The notes below the pieces were generated by a model that saw nothing but the letters and a program-made list of their open reading frames with translations, had not been told where the DNA came from and ran no database searches. From positions 310,001-374,000 of the forward strand of contig UQFK01000002.1 in assembly GCA_900540345.1 (NCBI GenBank): a DNA stretch of 64,000 nucleotides, read 5' to 3'. The translations under genes and the position numbers were made by a program. This document shows, in pieces, positions 43,232 to 51,262 of the stretch. Every line of letters starts with the position of its first letter. The stretch's first letter is position 1. The DNA comes from an uncultured Eggerthella sp. (GTDB lineage: Bacteria; Actinomycetota; Coriobacteriia; Coriobacteriales; Eggerthellaceae).

Positions 43232-43256
43232 AGGTCGGAACAAAACGTTCTGACCT
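43232..43256 (+). terminator. Rho-independent terminator after pdxR
   Basis: Stem AGGTCGGAAC/GTTCTGACCT (one G-T pair) with a 5-base loop, starting 8 bp after the pdxR stop, followed by GGTGTTTTAAG. It lies just before the 3' end of the oppositely oriented tRNA. Confidence 0.65.
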
Positions 43257-43267
43257 GGTGTTTTAAG

Positions 43268-43344
43268 TGGTGCGCCGTGAGGGATTCGAACCCCCGACGT
43301 ACTGATTCGTAGTCAGTCCCTCTATCCAGCTGAGGTAACGGCGC
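43268..43344 (-). tRNA. tRNA-Arg (anticodon ACG)
   Basis: 77 nt including an encoded CCA. Read on the minus strand, the acceptor stem GCGCCGT pairs with ACGGCGC, followed by the D arm CCTC/GAGG, the anticodon stem ACTGA/TCAGT around loop CTACGAA (anticodon ACG at 43310-43308, read as ICG for Arg CGN) and the T arm GGGGGTTCGAATCCC. The gene has its own promoter at 43372-43400. Confidence 0.97.
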
Positions 43345-43371
43345 ATATGTTTGTGCTTTGCAGCATTGGTT

Positions 43372-43400
43372 ATTTTCTCAATAGATGCTGCTTGTGTCAA
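43372..43400 (-). promoter_or_regulatory. Promoter of tRNA-Arg
   Basis: A consensus -35 TTGACA (43400-43395) with a 17-bp spacer and -10-like GAAAAT (43377-43372), ending 27 bp before the tRNA 5' end. Seven-base inverted arms GCAGCAT/ATGCTGC (43360-43366 and 43385-43391) flank the -10. Confidence 0.6.
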
Positions 43401-43432
43401 TAATCAAAACAAACGCAGCTGTTCGGCGGTCG

Positions 43433-44332
43433 CTATTCAACAGCTTTCGCCTGATCCCAGAGTGCTTGCATGTCGCTCATGGGAAGGTCTTCTAGCTTAA
43501 CGCCTTGTTGATAGGCCGCTTCTTCCATGGAGGCCCAACGCTTGCGGAATTTCATACAGGTCGCACGCAGCGCGCCTTCAGCATCGATGCCCATCTTGCG
43601 AGCAACATTGACGAGCGAGAAGAGCACATCTCCCATCTCAAGCTGCGCTTCTGCAAATTCTGGTGTATCTTTCAGCATCTTGCCATTCTCTGACTTAGGA
43701 GCTTTGGCATATGCAGCCTGAAGCTCTTGCGCTTCTTCATGAACCTTTTCCCACACATGCGCGACCGAATCCCACTCGAACCCAGCAGAAACCGCCTTAC
43801 GAGAGATCTTCTGAGCTTGCAGGAGAGCGGGAAACGAAACCGGGACGCTCTCAAGGATGCTCTCGGGCCGTTGGTTCGTCTCGTCTTCTGACAAAGCCTG
43901 ATCTCGTTCCGCGAGCTTGATCTGATCCCACATATCAAGAACGCTGTTCGCATCTCCCGCTTCGGCTTCACCGAAAACATGCGGATGGCGACGGATAATC
44001 TTTGCATTCACCTCGCGGCATACATCATCAATAGTGAATTCACCCGCATCAGCCGCAATCTGACTTTGCAAAACGACCTGTAAGAGCACATCACCAAGTT
44101 CTTCGCGCATATGAGCGATATCGTTCTTCTCGATCGTATCGAGCGCCTCATACGCCTCTTCGAGCATGTTCGAAGCAATAGAAGCATGCGTTTGCTCGCG
44201 ATCCCACGGACAGCCATCCGGACGACGGAGCGCCGCAATGGTATCAACGAAATCGGCAAATGATCTTGCTGCTGCTTGTGAATGAGAAACGCCCATTTCA
44301 ATGGGCGTTTCGCTGGTGTTATCTACGTTCAT
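43433..44332 (-). CDS. mazG: Nucleoside triphosphate pyrophosphohydrolase MazG
   Basis: 299 residues from ATG 44332 (AGGA upstream), or 287 from ATG 44296 (MGVSHSQ). Two MazG domains: the first has GCPWDREQTHASI, then LEEAYEALDTIEKN and MREELGDVLLQVVLQ (the E-E-x-x-E ... E-x-x-D metal motif); the second has FEWDSVAHVWEKVHEE and AQLEMGDVLFSLVNVARKM. It hydrolyses (d)NTPs and ppGpp-type nucleotides as a house-cleaning enzyme. A long hairpin (44286-44311) lies across the possible starts. The gene overlaps the upstream NERD-like gene by 14 bp. Confidence 0.92.
   Translation of the reverse strand: MNVDNTSETPIEMGVSHSQAAARSFADFVDTIAALRRPDGCPWDREQTHASIASNMLEEAYEALDTIEKNDIAHMREELGDVLLQVVLQSQIAADAGEFTIDDVCREVNAKIIRRHPHVFGEAEAGDANSVLDMWDQIKLAERDQALSEDETNQRPESILESVPVSFPALLQAQKISRKAVSAGFEWDSVAHVWEKVHEEAQELQAAYAKAPKSENGKMLKDTPEFAEAQLEMGDVLFSLVNVARKMGIDAEGALRATCMKFRKRWASMEEAAYQQGVKLEDLPMSDMQALWDQAKAVE
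44286..44311 (-). terminator. Long hairpin at the mazG start, terminator-like
   Basis: A perfect 12-bp stem GAAACGCCCATT/AATGGGCGTTTC with a 2-base loop begins 8 bp after the NERD-like stop and contains the mazG ATG 44296 in its second arm, followed by TCATTCAC. It may end the upstream transcript partly or control mazG translation. Confidence 0.5.
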
Positions 44333-45164
44333 CTTCATCCTGATCGGAGGTCTTTGCAGAATCTTGTTCTGCCTCCTCGGTTCCTTCGGCGTCGTCTCGG
44401 TCCTCTTCTTCTGACCCAGGCTCTTGCTCGTCGTCATCATCTTCTTCCCAGTCTTCGTCATCTTCCTCAGGATCACGAAAATCGCCCGGGATGAAAGCTT
44501 TGTATTCTTCGGGTGCTTCTTTTGCTGGCTCTGGCTTTTCCATCTCTTTTACCTTTTCGCTATTGAGCGAAAGAAGTTCAGCGATAGCCGATATCTCATC
44601 AGCAGTCAGACAGACTTCGTCTTGCCACTTTTCGATGAAGGGAAGAACCCCCGTTACCAGCCCAACAAAGGCCGTGTCAGTTGGGTTTTGCAGCTCGATC
44701 TCTGCAACAGTCGGAAATGCGACCATGGGATAACACTTCAAACCAGGTTTGTCGCCAATCAGCTCTTGAATACAATGCAGGTGAATCTTCGACTGATAGA
44801 GCGGACTTGTGAAAGGCTTGCCCTTGATGCCAGGAGCATACGTCCAGCGGCTTGCCTCTTCATCGGCGCGAATATATACATAGAACTGGCGATATTCGAG
44901 CGCAAAGATGCCATAGGGGCACAAAATGACAAAGTCAGCACGGGAGCGTCCGACCTTTGTGAGCAGATATACATCGGTAAGAACGGTATAGCCCTCAGGA
45001 AGTTTCGATTGCAGATTCTCGGTTAGTTCAACCTCTTCACGCTGGGCAACCTTCAAACGATTGCGTTTCTTGCGCACATCCCAGAACAACGTTGCAGCAA
45101 TGACCACCAAGACTGCGATGAAGAGAACATTGATAACGGTCTCTTGCATATTGCCTGTATCCAC
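44319..45164 (-). CDS. Membrane-anchored NERD-like (nuclease-related) protein with an acidic tail
   Basis: 281 residues from GTG 45164, with GGGGA six bases upstream. One N-terminal span (~10-27) is followed by a basic stretch and a NERD-like region (~55-130): LPEGYTVLTDVYLLTKVGRSRADFVILCPYGIFALEYRQF resembles the G-x-D-h-h-h-x-x-x-G-h-h-h-h-E-x-K signature, but the last residues are EYR, not ExK. A predicted helical middle follows, then a very acidic C-terminal tail of ~65 residues (runs of Asp and Glu) after PEEYKAFIPGD. The nuclease role is doubtful. It overlaps mazG at the 3' end. Confidence 0.6.
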   Translation of the reverse strand: MDTGNMQETVINVLFIAVLVVIAATLFWDVRKKRNRLKVAQREEVELTENLQSKLPEGYTVLTDVYLLTKVGRSRADFVILCPYGIFALEYRQFYVYIRADEEASRWTYAPGIKGKPFTSPLYQSKIHLHCIQELIGDKPGLKCYPMVAFPTVAEIELQNPTDTAFVGLVTGVLPFIEKWQDEVCLTADEISAIAELLSLNSEKVKEMEKPEPAKEAPEEYKAFIPGDFRDPEEDDEDWEEDDDDEQEPGSEEEDRDDAEGTEEAEQDSAKTSDQDEDERR

Positions 45165-45259
45165 TTTGATCCCCTATCTCGATGCACTGCCAACAATGCA
45201 GCGCTCCTTCTTCCTTTGGCGCAACCGTTTGCCAAAACGAGTGCGCGTGTGCCCAGCAT

Positions 45260-45529
45260 TTAGATCTTGTACATGAACTGAAAAAGATCTTCACGTTGCA
45301 GGATGATCTGCACACCAAGATCCTCGGCCACCGCTTCGAGCGCCGTTTGCACTGTGTTAAAGTCTGCAACAGCAGTATCAAGACGCACGAGCATGGTCAT
45401 CGAAAAGATATCGTCCAAAATAGTCTGACTGATGTCGTCAATATTGGCACCCTTTTCAGCGAGTACGCCTGAAACCGCCGCGACGATTCCTGAACGGTCC
45501 TTACCAAGAACAGATATTACACAGCGCAT
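45260..45529 (-). CDS. ACT-domain protein (UPF0237 family)
   Basis: 89 residues, exactly one ACT domain. The usual ISVLGKDRSGIVAAVSGVLAEKGANIDDISQTI is followed by FSMTMLVRLD and LGVQIILQREDLFQFMYKI. ACT domains bind small ligands, commonly amino acids; this stand-alone type has no known reaction and is often near an 'UPF0210' partner, which is not seen in this window. It lies between the NERD-like gene and folE, with 95 and 117 bp of gap around it. Confidence 0.9.
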   Translation of the reverse strand: MRCVISVLGKDRSGIVAAVSGVLAEKGANIDDISQTILDDIFSMTMLVRLDTAVADFNTVQTALEAVAEDLGVQIILQREDLFQFMYKI

Positions 45530-45646
45530 AGCGCATCCTTTCGATGATTCCCTTGTTGCTCTTTGTAGCGCAACTATAGGTATAGTAACGTATGAGCTTC
45601 ACTCAAGCCTCCACGCTTGTACTTCTGCAGAACTTACGCACCTTCA

Positions 45647-46213
45647 CTACTGGTTCATGAGCGCAAGCGCATCGCGGCGCGCAGCCTCGTCTTTCTCGAA
45701 CGATCCACGTACTGCGCGCGTGATCGTTTTCGATCCAGGTTTCTTCACGCCACGCATATTCATACACATATGCTCAGCCTCGATAACGACCACCACGCCT
45801 TGGGGATTTAATTCATTCATAAGCGTATCGGCGATCTGAGAGGTGAGACGTTCCTGAACTTGTGGGCGGCGTGCGAACACTTCAACCAAACGAGCGAGCT
45901 TCGAAAGACCACAAATGCGACCGTCAGCTGCTGGGATATAGGCGATGTTCGCCTTTCCATAGAAGGGAGCGAGGTGATGTTCGCACATCGAGAAAAAAGG
46001 AATATCCCGAAGGATGATGAGCTCCTGTGAATGCTCGTCGAATGTGGTCTCGAAGTGCTGAGCTGGGTCTTCTTCAAGGCCCGCAAAACATTCTGCATAC
46101 ATACGCGCAACTCGTTCAGGTGTTTTGAGCAAACCTTCGCGATCGGGATCCTCTCCGATGCCTTCGAGAATGAGTCGAACGCCCTCTTCAATCTTTTCAA
46201 GATCCATTGCCAT
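45647..46213 (-). CDS. folE: GTP cyclohydrolase I
   Basis: 188 residues. It converts GTP to 7,8-dihydroneopterin triphosphate for folate. Zinc site: Cys and His of FFSMCEHHLAPFYGKA, with a second Cys in AEHMCMNMRGVKKPGS; the substrate loop reads GLSKLARLVEVFARRPQVQE. The protein length is typical. AGGAAGAAC upstream supports ATG 46213 (MAMDLEKIEEG). It is the only folate gene in the window. Confidence 0.96.
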   Translation of the reverse strand: MAMDLEKIEEGVRLILEGIGEDPDREGLLKTPERVARMYAECFAGLEEDPAQHFETTFDEHSQELIILRDIPFFSMCEHHLAPFYGKANIAYIPAADGRICGLSKLARLVEVFARRPQVQERLTSQIADTLMNELNPQGVVVVIEAEHMCMNMRGVKKPGSKTITRAVRGSFEKDEAARRDALALMNQ

Positions 46214-46267
46214 GATGTTCTTCCTTGTGTCCTTATCTTTGATGAATAAAGTGCCTCATCAGCACTT

Positions 46268-47062
46268 TTACATGCTTTCGATATCGAGCTCGATCGAAAC
46301 GGGACAATGATCGCTGCCCATAATCTCTGGCCAGATGCAAGCCATGACCACGTTATCTCGGATGGACGTGCTCACGATGAAATAGTCGATCCGCCATCCT
46401 GCATTATTTGCCCGTGCGTTAAAACGATAACTCCACCAGCTATATGCCCCTTCAGTGGTGGGATGCAAACTGCGATAGGTATCCACGAAACCCGCATCCA
46501 GCAATTCAGTGAATTTAGCGCGTTCCTCATCGGAAAAGCCTGGGTTGCCCACATTCGTACGAGGGTTCTTCAAGTCAATAGGCTGATGCGCGACATTAAA
46601 ATCGCCACAAGAGATCACCGGCTTTGCATTGCCTTTCGAGCCATCAGGCAAGACGCCTTGTTCAAGACCCACGCACATCTCACGAAATACATCATCCCAA
46701 TGCATACGGTGATCGATGCGGGCTAGTTCACTCTGCGCGTTTGGAGTGTAGACATTCACGAACCAGAATTTCTCGAATTCGCAAATGACCACACGGCCTT
46801 CGGTATCAAGTTCGGGTACACCCACTTCATGAATGACCTGAAGAGGTTCCTCTTTGGAAAAGACCGCTGTGCCTGAATAGCCTTTGCGCTCGGCATAGCT
46901 CCAATTCTGCGTATAGCCAGGCAGATCGAGTTCGATCTGCCCTTCTTGCAGTTTAGTCTCCTGCAAGGCAAATACGTCTGCGTTCAGCTCAGTGAACACA
47001 TCGAGAAAGCCCTTTTTCATGATGGCTCGTAGGCCATTCACGTTCCACGAAACGAGACGCAT
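46268..47062 (-). CDS. xth: Exodeoxyribonuclease III / AP endonuclease
   Basis: 264 residues of the EEP nuclease superfamily. Active-site stretches: SWNVNGLRAIMKKGF, FALQETKLQEG (metal Glu), SCGDFNVAHQPIDL (Asp-Asn pair), WRIDYFIVS and MGSDHCPVSIELD (catalytic His). It repairs abasic and 3'-blocked DNA. The start is five bases after the previous stop and without its own good ribosome site, so it is probably coupled to the upstream two-span protein. It precedes folE by 54 bp. Confidence 0.95.
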   Translation of the reverse strand: MRLVSWNVNGLRAIMKKGFLDVFTELNADVFALQETKLQEGQIELDLPGYTQNWSYAERKGYSGTAVFSKEEPLQVIHEVGVPELDTEGRVVICEFEKFWFVNVYTPNAQSELARIDHRMHWDDVFREMCVGLEQGVLPDGSKGNAKPVISCGDFNVAHQPIDLKNPRTNVGNPGFSDEERAKFTELLDAGFVDTYRSLHPTTEGAYSWWSYRFNARANNAGWRIDYFIVSTSIRDNVVMACIWPEIMGSDHCPVSIELDIESM

Positions 47063-47067
47063 TGGAA

Positions 47068-47748
47068 CTAGGAACGCTTTCGTGATGCCTTTTTAGCAGC
47101 CTTCGCTTCTTCTTTTGCGATGGCTTCCTTCTTAGCCTGTTTGCGTGCAGCAGTCGCTTCTTTGGAGCGATCCTCTTTGATGCTGCCGCCACGTGCAGCC
47201 TTACGCAAAGGACGAATCTTGATCGCATCGATGGCGACTGCGGCAATAAGGAACGCATAGCCCAAGCCAAAGAAGACCATGGACATGGTAGCGTTGTCGA
47301 CGAAATACTGAGGAGCAAGCACAGGCGGAATGAGCGAGATAACGCCGCAAGCGATAACGATCCACCAGATCGTACGCCATCTCTTGTATTCCTTAGTACC
47401 AGGATTGAGATATTTCTTACGGGCAGCTTTCTTCGTTTCTTCAGAAAGACCTTCTGTCGACTCCATCTTCTCGGAGCCTTCCATGTCGTTGAGCGTCCAT
47501 TTGCCCTTCTTCTTGCCCTGTTGATCAGCAGCTTCAGCAGCCTTCTTCTGCTGAGACTTGCTCATCTTCACTGGCTCTTCTTGCTTCTTGAAGCGATCCA
47601 AGAAACTCTTCTTCGGTTTGGCATTCGGATCGGCGATGTAGACCGTAGAAGCCGCCTTCGTGGCTGGCTTTGCAGAAGCAGCGGATTTGCGAGTTTTGCC
47701 GCCTTCACGCTGCTGATATCGCTCGTTCAAGGGATTGCGCTGTGACAT
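47068..47748 (-). CDS. Unrecognised Lys/Ala-rich protein with two membrane spans
   Basis: 226 residues. I do not recognise the family. The N-terminal ~120 residues are charged and low-complexity (KKSFLDRFKKQEEP, MSKSQQKKAAEAADQQGKKK). Two hydrophobic segments follow at ~126-145 (WWIVIACGVISLIPPVLA) and ~152-172 (MVFFGLGYAFLIAAVAID), then a basic Ala/Lys/Glu-rich tail of ~50 residues. Both long tails should be cytoplasmic. GGAG ten bases before ATG 47748 supports the start. It sits upstream of xth in one operon but shows no link to DNA repair in its sequence. Confidence 0.75.
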   Translation of the reverse strand: MSQRNPLNERYQQREGGKTRKSAASAKPATKAASTVYIADPNAKPKKSFLDRFKKQEEPVKMSKSQQKKAAEAADQQGKKKGKWTLNDMEGSEKMESTEGLSEETKKAARKKYLNPGTKEYKRWRTIWWIVIACGVISLIPPVLAPQYFVDNATMSMVFFGLGYAFLIAAVAIDAIKIRPLRKAARGGSIKEDRSKEATAARKQAKKEAIAKEEAKAAKKASRKRS

Positions 47749-47800
47749 GCCTTGTGGTCTCCTTTATATTCTTCGTTCGTGATCGGTGCGGGTCAAAGAC

Positions 47801-48676
47801 CTACTGGGCGACAAAGGTCTTGCCCGTGATCTTCTCATACGCTTGGATGTACTTTTCGCTCGTTGCTTGGATGACGTCTTTGGGAAGGTGCGGCGGTTCG
47901 CCCGTTCGATCCCAATTCGCGTTAAGCCAATTGCGTACGAACTGCTTATCGAAACTTGGCTGTTCAACCCCTTCAATATAAGTATCCACTGCCCAAAAAC
48001 GCGAAGAATCTGGCGTGAGCACCTCGTCACCTAAGATGATCGTATCGCCCACTTTGCCGAATTCAAGCTTCGTATCAGCGATGATGATGCCGCGCTCACG
48101 CGCATGCTCGGCTGCGCGATCGTAGATAGAAAGCGTAAGATCCTTGATGGCTTTCGCGTCATCGAAGCCGATCAGATCGACAGTCTGATCAAAGCTGATA
48201 TTCTCGTCGTGATCGCCGATCTCTGCCTTTGTCGAAGGCGTGAAGATGGGATTGGGCAAGCGCGAGGAGTTGACAAGCCCTGCGGGAAGCTCGATGCCAC
48301 AAAGCGTACCTGTTGCCTGATAGTCTTTAAGGCCCGAACCCGTAAGATAGCCGCGCACGATACATTCAACGGGGAACATCTCGGCTTTCCTCACCAGCAT
48401 GAAACGACCTGCCAGGTAGTCGGCATATGGTTTGAACTGCTCGGGAAGATCTGCCACGTCTGCTGAGATCAAGTGGTTTTCCACTACATCTGAGAGAAGA
48501 TCGAACCAGAAGCACGAAAGCTGCGTGAGCACTTGCCCTTTGTAGGGAATATCGTCTTTCAAGATGTAATCAAATGCAGAAATGCGATCGGTCGCGACAA
48601 GGAGCAACTTGTCTCCTAGATCATATAGATCGCGAACTTTACCCTGTGCGTCGGGCTTGATATCGATTCCTGACAT
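47801..48676 (-). CDS. purC: Phosphoribosylaminoimidazole-succinocarboxamide synthase (SAICAR synthase)
   Basis: 291 residues, the longer SAICAR-synthase type. It adds aspartate to CAIR in purine synthesis. Family stretches: GKVRDLYDLGDKLLLVATDRISAFDY, MFPVECIVRGYLTGSGLKDYQ, ISFDQTVDLIG and ADTKLEFGKVGDTIILGDEVLTPDSSRFW. The gene is alone with GAAAGGA before ATG 48676. The 204-bp upstream region carries inverted repeats (see 48719-48810) that may be regulatory. Confidence 0.96.
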   Translation of the reverse strand: MSGIDIKPDAQGKVRDLYDLGDKLLLVATDRISAFDYILKDDIPYKGQVLTQLSCFWFDLLSDVVENHLISADVADLPEQFKPYADYLAGRFMLVRKAEMFPVECIVRGYLTGSGLKDYQATGTLCGIELPAGLVNSSRLPNPIFTPSTKAEIGDHDENISFDQTVDLIGFDDAKAIKDLTLSIYDRAAEHARERGIIIADTKLEFGKVGDTIILGDEVLTPDSSRFWAVDTYIEGVEQPSFDKQFVRNWLNANWDRTGEPPHLPKDVIQATSEKYIQAYEKITGKTFVAQ

Positions 48677-48718
48677 AGCGGTCCTTTCTGACCCGTGCTC
48701 TCTTTCAGCCTCTTCATG

Positions 48719-48810
48719 CGAAAAGCATCTTTTCGTAAGCCTTTATTATGAAACATTTCATGCGCAATGAGGAGCGAAAGGGCGATTTTCTCACACTAAT
48801 TCTTACGAAA
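48719..48810. promoter_or_regulatory. Inverted repeats upstream of purC
   Basis: A short hairpin CGAAAAG-cat-CTTTTCG (48719-48735) overlaps TTTCGTAAG (48731-48739), which recurs inverted as CTTACGAAA at 48802-48810. They lie 43-134 bp before purC, a likely operator or leader region. I saw no match to the known PurBox. Confidence 0.3.
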
Positions 48811-48880
48811 GCCTCAGGGAGAGACCTCGTGTGCGTCACAACGCGTTTGCAAGAGGAGCAAAGCGAAGATCCTTGAGGCG

Positions 48881-50335
48881 TTAGCCTGTAATGCCAAGAC
48901 GCTTCGATTTGCCTTTGCGCAATACGGTTCTGCTGTAGAGAGGAATGTAGATGGTAAAGCGTGCGCCTTCATTAGGACGTCCTTCGGCGCGCACCCATCC
49001 GTTATGACGATCGGCGATCTCTTTCACGACTGAAAGACCAATGCCTAAGCCACCTGATTCACGCGTGCGACCTGCATCAGCCCGCCAGAAACGCGCAAAG
49101 ACATTCTTTGCTTCTTCGGCGGTGAATCCGATGCCTGTATCTTGAACCATGATCTTGCCCATCAGGTCTCCCTGTGTAACCGAGACCCTGATCGAACCAC
49201 CTTCTGGTGTATATCGCACCGCATTCGAGATAAGATTTGCAGTAGCTTGTCGCAGCATGTCAGCATTGCCATAGACATAGACATGTGGGTCATGCTGATA
49301 GGTAAACGAAAGACCCGATTCCTCTACATACGCCTGATGCGCAGTGACCACCGTATCTACCATCTCGACCAGATCGACCTTCGCAAATTCAACAGGATTC
49401 GCGCGATTTTCCAAGCGAGAGAGCTTAAGCAGCGCATCCACCAGACGACTGAGACGACGCACTTCGGAATTGAGCGTCTCAAGGCGCTCTTCATCCGCTT
49501 CGAATACACCATCGATCATTGCCTCGACCGTTGACTGGATAGCCATGAGCGGGGTGCGCAGTTCATGCGCAACGTCTGTGACCAAACGGCGCTCCATATC
49601 GCGATTCGCTTCGACCGCATCGGCCATCTGGTCGAAGGTCTTGCCCAGACGCGCGATCTCGTCTTCACCTGCCATGTTCGTACGCGCTGAATAATTACCT
49701 TCCTTCAGCGCACGCGCTGCATTGGTGATGCTGTTGATAGGACGCGAGAGCAATCGTGCCAGAATGAAGCCGGCCAAGACAGCAACGAGCACTGAAAAGA
49801 GCGATGCGAAGATCATGGCCTGGTAAGACTTGTTCCTGAAATCTTGATCTGCTTGCGTAAGCAACGTCTCGGAGCCGAACACACGCACATAGACCGTACC
49901 AACCTGCTGATCTCCAACGACGATAGGAGCAGAAGCTGTATTGCGCTCATTCTCTGGAAGTGATGGGCCGAAGTTAGAATGAACGCCGCTGTTATATACA
50001 ACCGAGCCATCAGAAGAAACGATCTGAATGCTTACCGTATCGTAGAGCGCAGCTGCGGAGTTCGCTGCAGCGAGCGCACCACTATACCAATCGTTGGGCG
50101 CGGTCTCGAAGCTTTGTGCGACCGAATCTGCCACGGATTCAGCAAGATTCACCATATTCTCGCGCGTATAACTTTGAAAATATTGTTCCCAAACGAATGA
50201 GAGCATCCCGACTGCCACCAGCGCAGTCATGAGCGCTATGGCAGCAAAAGATACGGTAATGCGTGCGGTAAAGGTAAAGCCTCGTTTCGACTTATCCTTA
50301 TCCTCTTCGTCGTATTCAACGTCCTCTTCTACCAT
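48881..50335 (-). CDS. Sensor histidine kinase
   Basis: 484 residues. Two spans (~30-50 and ~174-194) enclose a ~120-residue extracytoplasmic sensor; a HAMP domain follows (RLLSRPINSITNAARALKEG). HisKA has the phospho-acceptor His257 in TDVAHELRTPLMAIQ. The ATPase boxes are N (ANLISNAVRYTPEGG), G1 (DTGIGF) and G2 (GLGIGLSVVKEI). A highly acidic N-terminal ~15 residues precede the first span. It pairs with the OmpR-type regulator just upstream (41-bp gap); the signal is unknown. Confidence 0.94.
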   Translation of the reverse strand: MVEEDVEYDEEDKDKSKRGFTFTARITVSFAAIALMTALVAVGMLSFVWEQYFQSYTRENMVNLAESVADSVAQSFETAPNDWYSGALAAANSAAALYDTVSIQIVSSDGSVVYNSGVHSNFGPSLPENERNTASAPIVVGDQQVGTVYVRVFGSETLLTQADQDFRNKSYQAMIFASLFSVLVAVLAGFILARLLSRPINSITNAARALKEGNYSARTNMAGEDEIARLGKTFDQMADAVEANRDMERRLVTDVAHELRTPLMAIQSTVEAMIDGVFEADEERLETLNSEVRRLSRLVDALLKLSRLENRANPVEFAKVDLVEMVDTVVTAHQAYVEESGLSFTYQHDPHVYVYGNADMLRQATANLISNAVRYTPEGGSIRVSVTQGDLMGKIMVQDTGIGFTAEEAKNVFARFWRADAGRTRESGGLGIGLSVVKEIADRHNGWVRAEGRPNEGARFTIYIPLYSRTVLRKGKSKRLGITG

Positions 50336-50376
50336 GCATCCTACCTTGAAGGGAACCTATCTATGAGACGGGCGCG

Positions 50377-51087
50377 TTATTGATTTGCTTTAGTAGGATC
50401 TTCAAAACGGTAACCCACACCATGAACCGTATGGAGCCACTTAGGATTGCGAGGATTGTCGCCGATCTTGGCACGCAAGTTCTTCACATGTGAATCGATG
50501 GTACGCTCGTAGCCTTCGAAGTCATAGCCGAGCACCTTTTCGACCAGCTCCATACGCGAATACACGCGACCTGGATAACGGCACAACGTGGTGAGCAGCT
50601 TAAATTCGCTCGCAGTAAGATCGACAACCTCGTCATTCACCAAGATCTTATGTCCTGAGATATCGATGGTAAGCTCTCCGAATTCGAGCACTTCGCGCTG
50701 TGGCTCTGAATCAGAATGGACACGACGCAAGAGTGCGCGAACGCGTGCAACCAGCTCACGCGGACTGAAAGGCTTCACCAAATAGTCGTCTGCGCCCAAC
50801 TCAAGACCGATGATGCGATCTTCAACTTCGCCTTTTGCGGTAAGCATGATGATTGGGGTGTCTGAATTATCGCGAATAACTCGACATACGCGCTCGCCCG
50901 GAACGCGCGGAAGCATAAGATCGAGGATGACAAGATCGAAGTGGTGACGAGAGAATTCTTCGAGTGCCTCTTGTCCGTCGCCCACAGCGACGACCTGATA
51001 ATTCTCACGCTGCAGATAAGCGGCTACCGCATCGCGGATCGCCTTTTCGTCTTCGACCAAAAGAATGCGTCGGGTATCGTTAGTCAT
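50377..51087 (-). CDS. OmpR-family response regulator
   Basis: 236 residues. The receiver has acidic pocket Glu12/Asp13, phosphorylation site Asp56 in LVILDLMLPRVPGE, Thr83 and Lys105 in YLVKPFSPREL. The C-terminal winged helix (~135-230) reads VVDLTASEFKLLTTLCRYPGRVYSR and IDSHVKNLRAKIGDNPRNP. It would control genes on phosphorylation by the kinase encoded after it. The divergent Tat-type protein gene, 175 bp away, is a candidate target by position only. Confidence 0.95.
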   Translation of the reverse strand: MTNDTRRILLVEDEKAIRDAVAAYLQRENYQVVAVGDGQEALEEFSRHHFDLVILDLMLPRVPGERVCRVIRDNSDTPIIMLTAKGEVEDRIIGLELGADDYLVKPFSPRELVARVRALLRRVHSDSEPQREVLEFGELTIDISGHKILVNDEVVDLTASEFKLLTTLCRYPGRVYSRMELVEKVLGYDFEGYERTIDSHVKNLRAKIGDNPRNPKWLHTVHGVGYRFEDPTKANQ

Positions 51088-51262
51088 GGTTCACTCCTTA
51101 CCCAAAGGATATGTTCAAAATCTCACAAAGAACCATTAAGGTAATCTGCGAGTGCACTAGTCTGTGTTTGGGTTTATTGTAGCAATTAGCATCTCATCTC
51201 GATGCTTTGACACTCAAATGTCACAATAACCCTGCGCATTCACACAGCCTTCATAGGCTTTG

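Noticed and set aside
45182..45472. Plus-strand frame starting MHCQQCSAPSSFGATVCQ, like a zinc ribbon
   Set aside because: Most of it is antisense to the ACT-domain gene, no ribosome site precedes it, and the Cys spacing after the first pair does not hold as a ribbon.
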